Below, in pieces: positions 17,585 to 26,780 of a stretch of DNA of 64,000 bases. The stretch is taken from the NCBI GenBank assembly GCA_031292525.1, contig JARLGY010000018.1:62001-126000 (forward strand), written 5' to 3'. Position numbers and translations under genes: made by a program. A model generated the notes under the pieces. The model ran no database searches. It had not been told where the DNA came from and worked only from the letters and a program-made list of their open reading frames with translations. How positions within the stretch are numbered: position 1 is the first letter of the stretch; every line of letters begins with the position of its first letter. Origin of the DNA: Flavipsychrobacter sp. (GTDB taxonomy: Bacteria > Bacteroidota > Bacteroidia > Chitinophagales > Chitinophagaceae).

Positions 17585-18058
17585 ATGCTGTGGAGAACTT
17601 TTAAAGGTGAAGCATTGAAATTACCTATAAAAAAAGCAGTGGAAGATGCTATAGTACGCGAAACATCTGCAGGGTACAAGCTAAAGGTATGCATCGGTAC
17701 AGACTCGCAGGTAAAGGGCTTGGAAACAGAGTTTGCTACTGTTATCGTTTTCCTTCGCGAGAAACAGGGTGGTTTTATGTTCATCTGCAACGACAGGACA
17801 ACTACTAGTTATTCAATAAAAGAAAGAATGTTGGTAGAAGTAGCAAGAAGCATTGAAATAGCCTACGAACTCTGCGATCTTTTTAACCGCTACGATATCG
17901 AAATGGAAGTACACGTGGATATAAACACCAGCCCCCATTTTAAAAGCAACGAGGCCTTGCGCGAAGCAATGGGATATATCTTAGGTATGGGGTTTGCCTT
18001 CAAAGCTAAACCGGAAGCATTTGCAAGTAGTTGCTGTGCTAATAAGATTGTTAATTAA
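17585..18058 (+). CDS. YkuK/DUF458 ribonuclease H-like protein
   Basis: A 157-residue protein matching the YkuK-type RNase H-like family (DUF458). An acidic first strand, VCIGTDSQV, holds the expected metal-binding Asp. The central EVHVDINTSPHFKSN segment provides a second Asp, and the C-terminus GYILGMGFAFKAKPEAFASSCCANKIVN is strongly conserved in the family. The RNase H fold and acidic residues suggest a nuclease or nucleic-acid-binding role, but no activity is established to my knowledge. It is divergent from the DUF2911 gene and convergent with the small-gene pair that follows. No signal peptide; cytoplasmic. Confidence 0.82.
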   Translation: MLWRTFKGEALKLPIKKAVEDAIVRETSAGYKLKVCIGTDSQVKGLETEFATVIVFLREKQGGFMFICNDRTTTSYSIKERMLVEVARSIEIAYELCDLFNRYDIEMEVHVDINTSPHFKSNEALREAMGYILGMGFAFKAKPEAFASSCCANKIVN

Positions 18059-18083
18059 TGCTCATATATCTTGCTGCCTGCAC

Positions 18084-18206
18084 TTACCCATGCAGTATCC
18101 TGCTGCTCAGATAAAAGATCACTCCAAGCGATAAGAAAAAGAGAATTCCCCGATAAAAAAGTTGAGCGTTAAAACGCTTTCTCCTCTTCGACGACCTATA
18201 TGACAT
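18084..18206 (-). CDS. Very small basic single-pass membrane protein
   Basis: A 40-residue frame. An extremely basic N-terminus (MSYRSSKRRKRFNAQ) is followed by one hydrophobic segment (residues ~21-37) and a short tail, a plausible N-in/C-out single-span protein by the positive-inside rule. It starts 12 bases after the stop of the 70-residue gene on the same strand, so the two are probably co-translated. The codons look ordinary. No known family recognised. The call rests on composition, membrane prediction by eye and spacing, and could be wrong. Confidence 0.45.
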   Translation of the reverse strand: MSYRSSKRRKRFNAQLFYRGILFFLSLGVIFYLSSRILHG

Positions 18207-18218
18207 ACTATTTATTCA

Positions 18219-18431
18219 TTACTTAATAGGACATACAATATCATATTCCAGCTTGTTGTTCCCGCTAACAGCTGTAACGGTAAAACCATGTTCCCTAAGC
18301 TTTTCTGACGTTTCCGGATTGGTCAAAGAAAAGCGAAGTTGCAGGTGTCCATGACGCTTATAATCCTGAAATTTATCTAAGATCATTTGATACTCATCTG
18401 TAACACTCATATGATTTTTACTTTTAGTCAT
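18219..18431 (-). CDS. Small hypothetical protein
   Basis: A 70-residue soluble protein starting at ATG 18431; a TTG one codon earlier is possible, and MSVTDEY seven codons in is another option. It has an alternating helix/strand pattern: a helix (DEYQMILDKFQDYK), then strand HLQLRFSL, a helix SEKLREHG, and two strands (FTVTAVSG, KLEYDIVCPI). No family recognised. It lies ahead of the 40-residue membrane protein gene with a 12-base gap. About 220 AT-rich bases with no visible gene separate it from the parA-like gene upstream. Confidence 0.5.
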   Translation of the reverse strand: MTKSKNHMSVTDEYQMILDKFQDYKRHGHLQLRFSLTNPETSEKLREHGFTVTAVSGNNKLEYDIVCPIK

Positions 18432-18654
18432 CAATAGAAATTAATGAAATAATACAATAGTGCATAATAAAGTTAATGCGTATTTACTTCACTATCAAAT
18501 AAAAAAATGCATTAACGTTTTATTAGCAAATATTGTTGGGTAATATTATTTTATGTGTAATTATGTTAACTTAAAATTAATAAAGTAATAGATAGATACA
18601 AATTCTGTACCACAAGTGGAGAAGTAAGCAGTAATGAATTGAGGAGAATGGTCG

Positions 18655-19389
18655 CTAAAAAATGCCTTCTTTTATTTCTTGCCAAAGGGCATTGTAGCAT
18701 ATTGCAGCATAGCTCGAGGGTGCAAATGCGGGAACAGGGGCATTATATATCCCCATTTTCTCAATATCGGAAAGGTTGGGAATGTAGTGTTCAAAAAACT
18801 TTTTGTCCTTGTATAACTGTTGCATCACGTCACTATGCATGCTCTTACGCATATCCACCATAGTAAAGAAACACATCAGCTTGTCTATGTCGCCCTTCTC
18901 TGCCAAATGTTCTTTTACTTGCTCATAGGTGCGTATAGATAATGTAGTAGGTATCACTGGCATCAGTACCGCATTCGATGCGTGGAAAATATTATCGGCT
19001 AATATAGAAAAACCAGGCGGGCAGTCAAAAAGCACAAAATCATAGTCATACGCAATCTTTTTCAGCAAGGTCTTTAATTGCTTTTTAGATGCATGATGAT
19101 CCAGCAATATATCCATCTTCCTTGCCGATGTGTCAGCGGGTATAATGTGCAGGTTTTCATAATCAGTCTCCATTATGATGTCCTGTATCTCTATCTCGTT
19201 CTCAAGTAGCTTTTTTACATTATTCTTATGGCTGGGGTGCGCTTTGTAGTAAAAACTCGCCGCCCCCTGTGGATCAAGGTCCCAAAGTAGGGTTCTGTAG
19301 CCGTCGCGGGCGCTCATGTATGCAAAGTTTACACATGATGCTGTTTTACCTACCCCACCTTTAAGATTGTATAATGAAACAATGAACAT
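18655..19389 (-). CDS. Orphan ParA/Soj-type ATPase
   Basis: A 244-residue ParA-family P-loop ATPase. The deviant Walker A motif KGGVGKT is at residues 10-16, with the signature first lysine; WDLDPQGAAS gives Walker A', and VLFDCPPGF Walker B. Members bind DNA or partner proteins in an ATP-dependent dimer to position chromosomes, plasmids or protein complexes. No parB gene or obvious parS site lies nearby; the neighbours are the small-gene pair and a large secreted protein. It may therefore be a chromosomal orphan that positions something other than an origin, or a MinD-like factor, though no C-terminal amphipathic helix is evident. Confidence 0.85.
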   Translation of the reverse strand: MFIVSLYNLKGGVGKTASCVNFAYMSARDGYRTLLWDLDPQGAASFYYKAHPSHKNNVKKLLENEIEIQDIIMETDYENLHIIPADTSARKMDILLDHHASKKQLKTLLKKIAYDYDFVLFDCPPGFSILADNIFHASNAVLMPVIPTTLSIRTYEQVKEHLAEKGDIDKLMCFFTMVDMRKSMHSDVMQQLYKDKKFFEHYIPNLSDIEKMGIYNAPVPAFAPSSYAAICYNALWQEIKEGIF

Positions 19390-19451
19390 AGCGGAAGATT
19401 TACATTTTCACTTTAAATAATAAAACTAATGCAAATATTCTTTACAGGATA

Positions 19452-21530
19452 TTATTTTCCCTTATCCTTTGGCTGGTCAGGCTCCTTACCACCAATATTA
19501 AATATCCGGTAGCCAAGGCTCACACCCGCTTCATCGGCTTTTTGGCAGGCAAAAGACTGCCTGTTTACTAAAACATTCCCACCTTTACCGGTCACAAAAT
19601 ATTGTATGTCTTTCTTATTACCATTCTTCACAAAAACAACATACACATCAGGCGCTGGTATCGCTAAATCAGTCACCCAATTTATATTACATGCTTTCAG
19701 CCTGTCGGCAACTTCTTTATCCACTGCACCACTCATATGTAAGTTCATATTCATTTGCAGGCCTGTATAAGGCACCAGTTGCGGGTAGGTAGCATATAAA
19801 CGATACATCCAGTCATCATAAGCCACATTATCCTTACGTTCTTTTGCGCACTCTGCTTGTGCCTGGAAAACACGAGCTATAAAAAGCTTTTCAAAGTCAA
19901 CATCAATATCCGGCGATCGCAAAATGCCATCTAGCATGGTCCGCGCGTATTGGTAATTACCCTCTTTTATCTCCAGCAGGGCTACAAAAAGCTGGAAATA
20001 TTTTCGCACATATTTACGGTCGTCTGTCAGCGCTTCTTTCTTGAATTTATCCAAAAAATAACTGGTGCTAAAATCTTTTATAAGGTACCATATTTCGTCC
20101 CACGATACTGTACTCTCTGTCGAAAACAGTTTGTATATCACCATGTCCCTTTCCGGGTTCTGCGAAAACTGGTTAATGATCAGGAACTGCTGCAGGTATT
20201 TATCCACCTTCAGGCTGGTCATGTTGGCCAATACACGCGGGTTATACCACCAGTTACGATTTTCAAATTCCTGCTGCTGAAAGGCAGCATCTTTATTAAT
20301 AAGTTTCAATAGTTGTATACTGAAATCATACTGACTCTGCCCCAATGTAGTACCAATATGCAGCTCTTTAAAAGAGGCTGCCTTATCTGCATACCTGTTT
20401 GCTTCTTCCACTTGCCCGTCATAAAGCATACACCGTGCAAGGGCTATATTATACCATCCAAATCCCGGTGTTGATCCTGCAGATCGTATCATATCCTTCA
20501 TCAACGCTACACCCGTCTTGGGCTGGGCTTTATAGTTGTCTATTATTGATGAATAATATGCCCACTCCTGCAGACGCTTATCGCCGCCATCACTGCTCAC
20601 TGATTTTTTATACTCACTTTCTGCAGTTCTGAAATCACCACAAATGGCTCTGAAGGTAGCATAGTTATTATGCGGGAATATAGGGCTATTGCGCAGCAGG
20701 TTAAAGTAGTATTCTGCCGAGTCTATGCTGATAGAGTAACTGTACAAAATAGATTTGTAATGGTATACACCAAGTATGTCATTTGCCTCATACCCCGGCG
20801 GGAAAATATGTGCATTAGTTACTTTGTCCCTTTTTATTTTATGTAAACCAGAATCCAGCATCCTGTTTGCAAGCGCTTCATTCTCCTTAATAGAATTTTT
20901 CAGGAACGGATACTTTGCGCTGGTATAAAAACGGTTGCGATGCACCGTCCAGCCCAGGTAATTATAAGCATCCATATAAAAATCGCGCTGAAAATTCCAG
21001 TGCAACACCCTCCGCAGTAACAAGTAAACTTTTTCAGCTTCATCCATGTTACTATAACAGTTCATTAAATATAGGGCTGTCAGCGTATAGTCTATATCAA
21101 ACTTATAGGCGGGATAGTACAACATCAGGTTGTCAGTACGTGTAGCCAGTTGCTTTTTGTAATCACGCTCCAGCAAACGTAAGGCATGTTCCAACGGTAC
21201 CGATGCATTTTTAAAACCCAGGTAGTCTGCTGCGTGATTATACTTATACGCTCCCTCATATAGCCACCCAACATAGTAGGTACTATCTACACGCAAAAAC
21301 TCGCGCGATCTGGGCAACGCATCTTCACTGTTCACATTCACCCCCATACGTTTGGCATCTATTTCACTACGCGCAGCTATTTTGGCGGGCGGGTGTGGCG
21401 ATGCAAACTGTATTATCTGTTGCTGCCCTTGCTGTTGAGCCTGTTGGCCCTGCGCATGGCACAGGCAGCTACACAGCAGTATAAGTGCAGTACAAAAATA
21501 AACATATCCTTTTTTCAGTAAGCCGGTCAT
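19452..21530 (-). CDS. Large secreted helical-repeat (TPR-like) protein
   Basis: A 692-residue protein. A signal peptide (residues 1-27, ending LCHAQ) is followed by a short glutamine-rich stretch (28-40). The body is almost entirely helical with repeating aromatic/Ala patterns such as WYNIALARCMLYDGQVEEANRYADKA and YQYARTMLDGIL, resembling tetratricopeptide-type repeats. The tail is basic. It is predicted periplasmic or outer-membrane associated, perhaps as a scaffold. No enzymatic motif is visible. It follows moxR on the same strand after a 75-base gap and precedes the parA-like gene by 62 bases, but a functional link is not shown. I do not recognise a named family. Confidence 0.7.
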   Translation of the reverse strand: MTGLLKKGYVYFCTALILLCSCLCHAQGQQAQQQGQQQIIQFASPHPPAKIAARSEIDAKRMGVNVNSEDALPRSREFLRVDSTYYVGWLYEGAYKYNHAADYLGFKNASVPLEHALRLLERDYKKQLATRTDNLMLYYPAYKFDIDYTLTALYLMNCYSNMDEAEKVYLLLRRVLHWNFQRDFYMDAYNYLGWTVHRNRFYTSAKYPFLKNSIKENEALANRMLDSGLHKIKRDKVTNAHIFPPGYEANDILGVYHYKSILYSYSISIDSAEYYFNLLRNSPIFPHNNYATFRAICGDFRTAESEYKKSVSSDGGDKRLQEWAYYSSIIDNYKAQPKTGVALMKDMIRSAGSTPGFGWYNIALARCMLYDGQVEEANRYADKAASFKELHIGTTLGQSQYDFSIQLLKLINKDAAFQQQEFENRNWWYNPRVLANMTSLKVDKYLQQFLIINQFSQNPERDMVIYKLFSTESTVSWDEIWYLIKDFSTSYFLDKFKKEALTDDRKYVRKYFQLFVALLEIKEGNYQYARTMLDGILRSPDIDVDFEKLFIARVFQAQAECAKERKDNVAYDDWMYRLYATYPQLVPYTGLQMNMNLHMSGAVDKEVADRLKACNINWVTDLAIPAPDVYVVFVKNGNKKDIQYFVTGKGGNVLVNRQSFACQKADEAGVSLGYRIFNIGGKEPDQPKDKGK

Positions 21531-21605
21531 GTGTCGATACAGACAGTGCAGGTTTATTCAATAGTGAATCATGGCAGTATATAACCTATACGTTGCCAGG
21601 CAAAA

Positions 21606-22601
21606 TTAGGCATATAGCTTCAGGCGGGCTAGTCTTTCAGCTTCTTTATTAATAATGCCGTCCAACGCTTTTTGCCTCCCCTCTTTGTTGCGGTATATAA
21701 GCCGGTGGTCTATCACGGCATGTGCTATATCTTTTACATCATCTTCTATCACAAAGGTGCGGCCACGCACCAGCGCGTAAGCACGTAAACATTTCAGGAA
21801 AGCAATACCGCTGCGTGTCGATGCGCCAAGTGCTATATCCTGGTGGCTGCGTGTATTGCGCACTATATTGGCAACTGCTTTTACTATTTCTTCATGCACA
21901 TATACCTGTCCTGCCTGGTCTTGTAGCGATAATATGTCTGCCATGCTTAGTACTTGTTCCAAATGCACCAGGTTATTGGCTATATTCAGGTATTCACGGT
22001 ATATATCAAGTTCTGTTTCTTCATTCACATACCCAAATATGATTTTCATAAAGAAACGATCCAGCTGGGCAGCAGGCAATGGGTAAGTCCCCTCCATCTC
22101 TACAGGGTTCTGTGTAGCAATGGTAAAGAAAAGGCGTTCCAGCTTCAGCGTTGTGTCTCCTACTGTTATCTGGCTTTCAGCCATAGATTCCAGCAGTGCA
22201 CTTTGCACTTTAGGGGAGGCTCGGTTGATCTCATCTGCTAAAAGTATATTACAAAAAAGAGGACCTTTTTTAAATACAAATTCTTTGTTGCTGTCGTCAA
22301 AAATATGGGTACCTATCAGGTCCATCGGTAACAGGTCTGGAGTAAATTGTATACGCTTAAAAATAACGTGTTCTTCTCCTCTTGCCCCGCTTATGCATTG
22401 TGCCAGTGTACGCGCCAATACAGTTTTACCTGTGCCGGGGTTGTCTTCCATTAGTATATGGCCACCGGCTAGCAGGCAGGTAAGCACAAGTTCCACCTTG
22501 TCTCGTTTGCCGCGTATTACTTTTTCTACCTGGTTTATTAAATGTTGTATTGCTTCTGTAGCATTTATTACTGCCGGTGCTGCGGTATCTTGTTCCATCA
22601 T
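21606..22601 (-). CDS. MoxR-family AAA+ ATPase
   Basis: A 331-residue AAA+ protein. Walker A NPGTGKT is at residues 54-60, Walker B ILLADEINRA with the MoxR hallmark PKVQSALLESM, sensor 1 FFTIATQNPVE, and the conserved YPLPAAQLDRFFMKI. A C-terminal lid carries GASTRSG. MoxR ATPases act as chaperones that mature or activate partner complexes, often VWA- or DUF58-containing proteins. Those partners are missing here; the flanking genes are a DUF1648 membrane protein and a large secreted helical protein. Residue 1 could be either of two adjacent ATG codons. Confidence 0.92.
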   Translation of the reverse strand: MMEQDTAAPAVINATEAIQHLINQVEKVIRGKRDKVELVLTCLLAGGHILMEDNPGTGKTVLARTLAQCISGARGEEHVIFKRIQFTPDLLPMDLIGTHIFDDSNKEFVFKKGPLFCNILLADEINRASPKVQSALLESMAESQITVGDTTLKLERLFFTIATQNPVEMEGTYPLPAAQLDRFFMKIIFGYVNEETELDIYREYLNIANNLVHLEQVLSMADILSLQDQAGQVYVHEEIVKAVANIVRNTRSHQDIALGASTRSGIAFLKCLRAYALVRGRTFVIEDDVKDIAHAVIDHRLIYRNKEGRQKALDGIINKEAERLARLKLYA

Positions 22602-22682
22602 ACAATATTTCCTTTATACAAGTTTACACATTTATATAATGTAGAAATAAAGCGGGGTGGTAATTTTTTGTGAAAAGATGGT

Positions 22683-23201
22683 TTACTGCTTAGCCAGCAA
22701 GGCTTTCTTTACATTGTTTATTTCAGTAGCCATAAAGATCATAGGTATCAATATCAGCAAGGCCGCGAGCGCATTACATTCCCAGTCATATTCACCACCA
22801 ATATTTAAAGCACGGTGTATGTATTCAGCCGTAACAATTATACCTGAAAAAAGTATCAGTAATTTTAAAAAACCTAGCAGCTTTGTCATACTGCTGTAGT
22901 AAGCTTCTGTTCTCCTTATACCTGGCTTTTTGGTAGGGATGTATGTAAATTTCTCAAAGTAACTCACTAGCAAGTATAGGGACATTCCTATAGCAGGTAC
23001 AATAAATACCTGTGCTTTATTGCTAAACTTGTCAGGCAGTCCCCCTGTAAAGTGTATAGGTATATTAAATGGCAGGTTAACATAGCCTACTATTGCTATC
23101 AGGCAAAATAGTATCAGCAACAGCGTACACGCTCTCCCTAAAAATTTATCCGCGCTTAAGTGATGCTTGTCAATTGGGGCACTGTATTTCAAAATAAACA
23201 A
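22683..23201 (-). CDS. DUF1648 membrane protein
   Basis: About 172 residues with five predicted hydrophobic segments. The first loop contains NIPIHFTGGLPDKFSNK, the DUF1648 signature (P-x-HF-x-x-x-G-x-P-D), as found in small membrane proteins related to SdpI-type immunity/signal proteins. The frame has no upstream ATG: the most likely start is TTG at 23201, with a stop only a codon further up, so the exact start is uncertain. It stands alone, about 80 bases upstream of moxR on the same strand. Confidence 0.68.
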   Translation of the reverse strand: MFILKYSAPIDKHHLSADKFLGRACTLLLILFCLIAIVGYVNLPFNIPIHFTGGLPDKFSNKAQVFIVPAIGMSLYLLVSYFEKFTYIPTKKPGIRRTEAYYSSMTKLLGFLKLLILFSGIIVTAEYIHRALNIGGEYDWECNALAALLILIPMIFMATEINNVKKALLAKQ

Positions 23202-23429
23202 ATTTAGCGGGTGATATTTCTGTTAATTGTCAATTAAGTAAATGTAAATAGTTTATTCATTAAAATTTAAAAAAAATGACAATATAGTTTTACACATTTT
23301 AAGCACAAAAATGTGCAAAACGTTGATAATGGAAGACACACATATTTACACAACAAAATCTAATAATTTCATAATGAAATATACAATCTCATTATTTGCA
23401 TATTATCTTCACACCTCTAAAACTTATCT

Positions 23430-24089
23430 ATGAAAAAAATAATTTTATCTATTTTTATGGCATCGGCAATAACAAGTGTAATAAAAGCTCAAAGCTTATT
23501 TGGTCCCGAAGCCGGCCTCAACCTTACTAACGTAAAAGAAAAATATGATGGCGCGTCAATTAGCGGCACAACAAGGCCCGGCTTTAAGATCGGCATCATA
23601 ACAGACAACTACCTGGGCAGCAATCTTTATTTGCAGCCAGGTCTTTTCTTTTCCACAAAAGGCACAAATGCTTCCCAGGGTACCAAAATCGGGATTAACT
23701 ATATTGAGGTACCTGTTAACTTGCTCTATAAGTTCAAGACAAATACTGGCAACTATGTCTTTGCTGGGGCGGGACCTTACTTTGCTGTTGCCGTAGGCGG
23801 GCAAGCTACCGCTAATGGCTATACAGCTAAGATCAATATTGGCTCTTCTGAAACCGACGACGTAAAAACTTTCGACTTTGGCTTAGGATTTAATGCTGGT
23901 TACCAACTAAGACAAGGACTCTTTTTCCGTGGTCAGTATCAATTTGGTTTGGTTAATATAAATCCTGCCCACAATACATACGGCGGCGGCGATGCTACTG
24001 TAAAAAATAATGGCTTCAGCATCACCGTGGGTTGGCTATTTGGCGATAAAGGCCATCCCCACAAGAATAAAAAGCCAATCAAAAAATAA
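23430..24089 (+). CDS. Outer membrane beta-barrel (PorT-like) protein, first of tandem pair
   Basis: A 219-residue protein. A signal peptide (residues 1-20, ending VIKAQ) is followed by an eight-strand-type barrel pattern of alternating hydrophobic residues: LFGPEAGLNLTNVK, YLQPGLFFSTKG, NYIEVPVNLLYKF, YVFAGAGPYFAVAVGG, and FGLGFNAGYQL. The end is basic and Pro/Lys-rich. It belongs to the small outer-membrane barrel families common in Bacteroidota (PorT/OMP_b-brl_2 type). The next gene encodes a close paralogue with the same strand order, so this is a tandem duplication. A terminator between them implies separate transcripts. Ligand or function unknown. Confidence 0.85.
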   Translation: MKKIILSIFMASAITSVIKAQSLFGPEAGLNLTNVKEKYDGASISGTTRPGFKIGIITDNYLGSNLYLQPGLFFSTKGTNASQGTKIGINYIEVPVNLLYKFKTNTGNYVFAGAGPYFAVAVGGQATANGYTAKINIGSSETDDVKTFDFGLGFNAGYQLRQGLFFRGQYQFGLVNINPAHNTYGGGDATVKNNGFSITVGWLFGDKGHPHKNKKPIKK

Positions 24090-24099
24090 AAATGGATAT

Positions 24100-24140
24100 A
24101 GTAAAGGCCTATTTAACTTACATTAAATAGGCCTTTTACT
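24100..24140 (+). terminator. Rho-independent terminator between barrel genes
   Basis: The arms GTAAAGGCCTATTTAA and TTAAATAGGCCTTTTAC pair almost perfectly around a six-base loop, with a T run at the 3' end. It begins 11 bases after the stop of the first barrel gene. Confidence 0.82.
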
Positions 24141-24334
24141 TTGCCATTGCGGTAGGCAACTATTACTCACATAACGGGCATTCCGAGAGATCTAAATAGG
24201 CAATGTCACGAACAACGACCTAGCTATTCTACTACCGTTGCAATGATACTAGAGGGTCATCATTGGGCCGGAGGCAATAAAGTTTTAAAAAATTAGGTGT
24301 CTCGGCATAGTTTCATTCCATCATAATAAATACT

Positions 24335-25009
24335 ATGAAGAATATCCTTCTAATTATTCTCGCAGCTGGGGTTGCAGCGGTTGCCCATGCTCAAGTAGCT
24401 CTAGGGCCTGAGATAGGGATCAACATTTCCAACATAAAGCTGAACAAGGAGTACCAAACAGGAGAACACGGATTCAGGGGCGGTGGTATTTTAGATATAC
24501 GACTTGGCAAAAATTCCATTGTTTATTTTCAAACAGGCGCATTTTCCTCGGTTGAAGGTGCTGGTTTTGGCTATGGTACGAATAGCGGCAAACTGGTCAT
24601 CGACTATCTGCAAGTGCCCGCAAACCTAGTTTTTAAGTTCTGGACGGTCGGTGATAATCATTTCTTTGCAGGCGTTGGCCCATACACAGGCTTGGTTGTT
24701 GGCGGTACTGCAACAGAAAACGGAGATACGCGAAAAATAATTACCGGCCGCAACACAAGTAAAGATGACGTTCGGCCAAACGATATTGGGTTAGGCTTCC
24801 AGGCTGGTTACCAGTTCGCATTTGGCTTGTTCTTTCACGCCCAGTACGGCTTTAGTATCATGAATATAGCACCAGATGAGAACTCCTATGGTGCAAATAA
24901 CCAGATCAATGCAAAAAATAGTGTGTTTAGCTATTCTGCTGGCTGGTTATTTGATAACATCCACTTTAATAAAAGAAGAAAAGCATATTACGAAAAAAAG
25001 GGTTGGTAA
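24335..25009 (+). CDS. Outer membrane beta-barrel (PorT-like) protein, second of tandem pair
   Basis: A 224-residue paralogue of the preceding gene product. It has a signal peptide (residues 1-19, ending AVAHAQ), then ALGPEIGINISNIKLN, IVYFQTGAFSSVEG, IDYLQVPANLVFKF, FFAGVGPYTGLVVGG and IGLGFQAGYQFAFGLFF, matching the first copy strand for strand. Both end in a basic tail. About 245 bases with no visible gene separate the copies after the terminator, leaving room for a separate promoter. It converges on porX with a 46-base gap. The function is presumably outer-membrane, but no ligand can be inferred. Confidence 0.84.
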   Translation: MKNILLIILAAGVAAVAHAQVALGPEIGINISNIKLNKEYQTGEHGFRGGGILDIRLGKNSIVYFQTGAFSSVEGAGFGYGTNSGKLVIDYLQVPANLVFKFWTVGDNHFFAGVGPYTGLVVGGTATENGDTRKIITGRNTSKDDVRPNDIGLGFQAGYQFAFGLFFHAQYGFSIMNIAPDENSYGANNQINAKNSVFSYSAGWLFDNIHFNKRRKAYYEKKGW

Positions 25010-25055
25010 TAGAAAATATGGGAAAGCCAATAGGCCCTCCCATACCTGCTACAAC

Positions 25056-26615
25056 CTATTTACTTTGCAGCCTTATTACAGGCACTAGCATTTCCTCTAG
25101 CGATATACCTCCATGCTGGAAGGTATTCTTATAATAATTTACGTAGTAGTTATAGTTGTTGGGGTAGCACAGAAAAACATCTCCTTTAGCAAAAATAAAG
25201 GTCGAGCTTACGTTTGGCCTGGGCAGTCCCGCCAACTTAGGGTCGCGGAAAGCCAGTACATCTTTTTCTTCATATTGCAGGTTGCGCCCGTGCTTGTAGC
25301 GCAGGTTGGTAGTTGTCTGCCTGTCGCCTACACACTTGCTAGGTGTCTTCACACGCTGAGTTCCATGGTCTGTAGTCAGTATGATCTGTATGTCCTTATC
25401 TGCAATTTTTTTCAATGCGCGATACAGCGGCGAGTGCTCAAACCAGCTTACCGTAAGCGACCTATACGATACTTCGTCACTGGCCAATTCTTTCAGCACT
25501 TCCATTTCTGTACGTGCGTGCGAAAGCATATCCACAAAATTATAAACGATAACGGTCAGGTCGTTGGATAGATAATTATGGATGTTATCCTCCATATTCT
25601 TACCATTCTCATTATTGGTGATCTTTAGGTACTGTGTCTTTAAATGATCCAGTTTCAACTGTTTCAGTTGGTATCGTAAAAACAGCTCTTCGGATAAGTT
25701 CTTACCACCTTCTTCATCATCATTTTTCCACTCCAGCGGAAATTTTGCTTCAATGTCTATCGGCAACATCCCTGCAAATATGGCATTGCGCGCATATTGT
25801 GTGGCTGTCGGCAATATGCTGTAAAACATATCTTCTTCCACCACCCTGAAAGAATCATTAATGATAGGCTGTAACACCTTCCACTGGTCATAGCGCAGGT
25901 TATCTATCACTACCAAGAAGGTAGGTTTTCCTTGTTCCAGGTGAGGGGCTATCTTTTTCTTAAACAACCTATGCGAAAACAACGGCCCTTCCTGGCTGTC
26001 TTTCTGCACCCAGTTGCTGTAGTTTTTAGAAATGTATTTAAAGAATTCTGTATTAGCTTCCGTTTTCTGCGACTGAAATACTTCCATCATCTCTTCACTG
26101 TCGCTTTTCCCCATTTCCAGTTCCCAGTACACCAGGCGCTTGTATAGTTCCTTCCATTCTTCATGGTTAGGGCCAGAGCTTAGTGCCATAAACAGGTTCC
26201 TGAAATCCTGTTGATAGGCAGTGGTGGTCTTTTCAGATACCAACCGCTTTCCGTCCATTATCTTTTTCAGCGATAGCAATACCTGGTTAGGGTTCACTGG
26301 CTTTATCAGGTAATCTGTTATTTGCGAGCCTATCGCATCATCCATTATATCTTCAGCCTCATTCTTTGTTACCATAACCACAGGCATCTGTGGTTGCAAT
26401 TCTTTTATCTTCAAAAGCGTTTCCAGGCCTGTCATACCGGGCATGCTTTCGTCAAGCAGTACTACGTCTATATTTTTCTCCTTCAGCAATTCCAGCGCGT
26501 CATATCCGTTGGTTAGGGGCGTTACCTCGTAACCTTTGTTCTTTAAAAAAAGTATTTGTGATTTTAATGAATCTATTTCGTCATCTACCCATAGTATCTC
26601 GCCTTGTGTGCTCAT
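25056..26615 (-). CDS. porX: PorX: T9SS response regulator with PglZ-type effector domain
   Basis: A 519-residue protein. The receiver domain (1-120) has the acidic pair Asp11/Asp12, phosphoacceptor Asp55 (VVLLDESMPG) and Lys105 (YLIKPVNP). A helical linker follows, then a PglZ/alkaline-phosphatase-like domain (~235-515) with FLVVIDNLRYDQW and ILTTDHGTQRV supplying metal-ligand Asp, Thr, Asp and His. This is the layout of PorX, which with the kinase PorY and an ECF sigma factor controls T9SS genes in Porphyromonas gingivalis and is essential for secretion and gliding in other Bacteroidota. It is transcribed alone here; no porY-like kinase is adjacent. Several predicted T9SS cargos and PorG lie in the same window. 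Confidence 0.93.
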   Translation of the reverse strand: MSTQGEILWVDDEIDSLKSQILFLKNKGYEVTPLTNGYDALELLKEKNIDVVLLDESMPGMTGLETLLKIKELQPQMPVVMVTKNEAEDIMDDAIGSQITDYLIKPVNPNQVLLSLKKIMDGKRLVSEKTTTAYQQDFRNLFMALSSGPNHEEWKELYKRLVYWELEMGKSDSEEMMEVFQSQKTEANTEFFKYISKNYSNWVQKDSQEGPLFSHRLFKKKIAPHLEQGKPTFLVVIDNLRYDQWKVLQPIINDSFRVVEEDMFYSILPTATQYARNAIFAGMLPIDIEAKFPLEWKNDDEEGGKNLSEELFLRYQLKQLKLDHLKTQYLKITNNENGKNMEDNIHNYLSNDLTVIVYNFVDMLSHARTEMEVLKELASDEVSYRSLTVSWFEHSPLYRALKKIADKDIQIILTTDHGTQRVKTPSKCVGDRQTTTNLRYKHGRNLQYEEKDVLAFRDPKLAGLPRPNVSSTFIFAKGDVFLCYPNNYNYYVNYYKNTFQHGGISLEEMLVPVIRLQSK

Positions 26616-26780
26616 AATTGTTGCTGTCTGGTTTGTTGTGTGAGGATTGATTTGCCTGCCAAGTAGCCGATAAATTTACATGACTATTTTTTTATATTGT
26701 AGTGTTTAACGCAATTTTGGCAGGCGTAAGTGTTGCAATAACGTGCGATACCTATTAGTATTGCATACAAAATAAATTTT

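Noticed and set aside
25020-25046. Imperfect hairpin ATGGGAAAGCC/GGCCCTCCCAT between the barrel gene and porX
   Set aside because: Two mismatches in the stem and no T-run on either strand; too weak to call a terminator.
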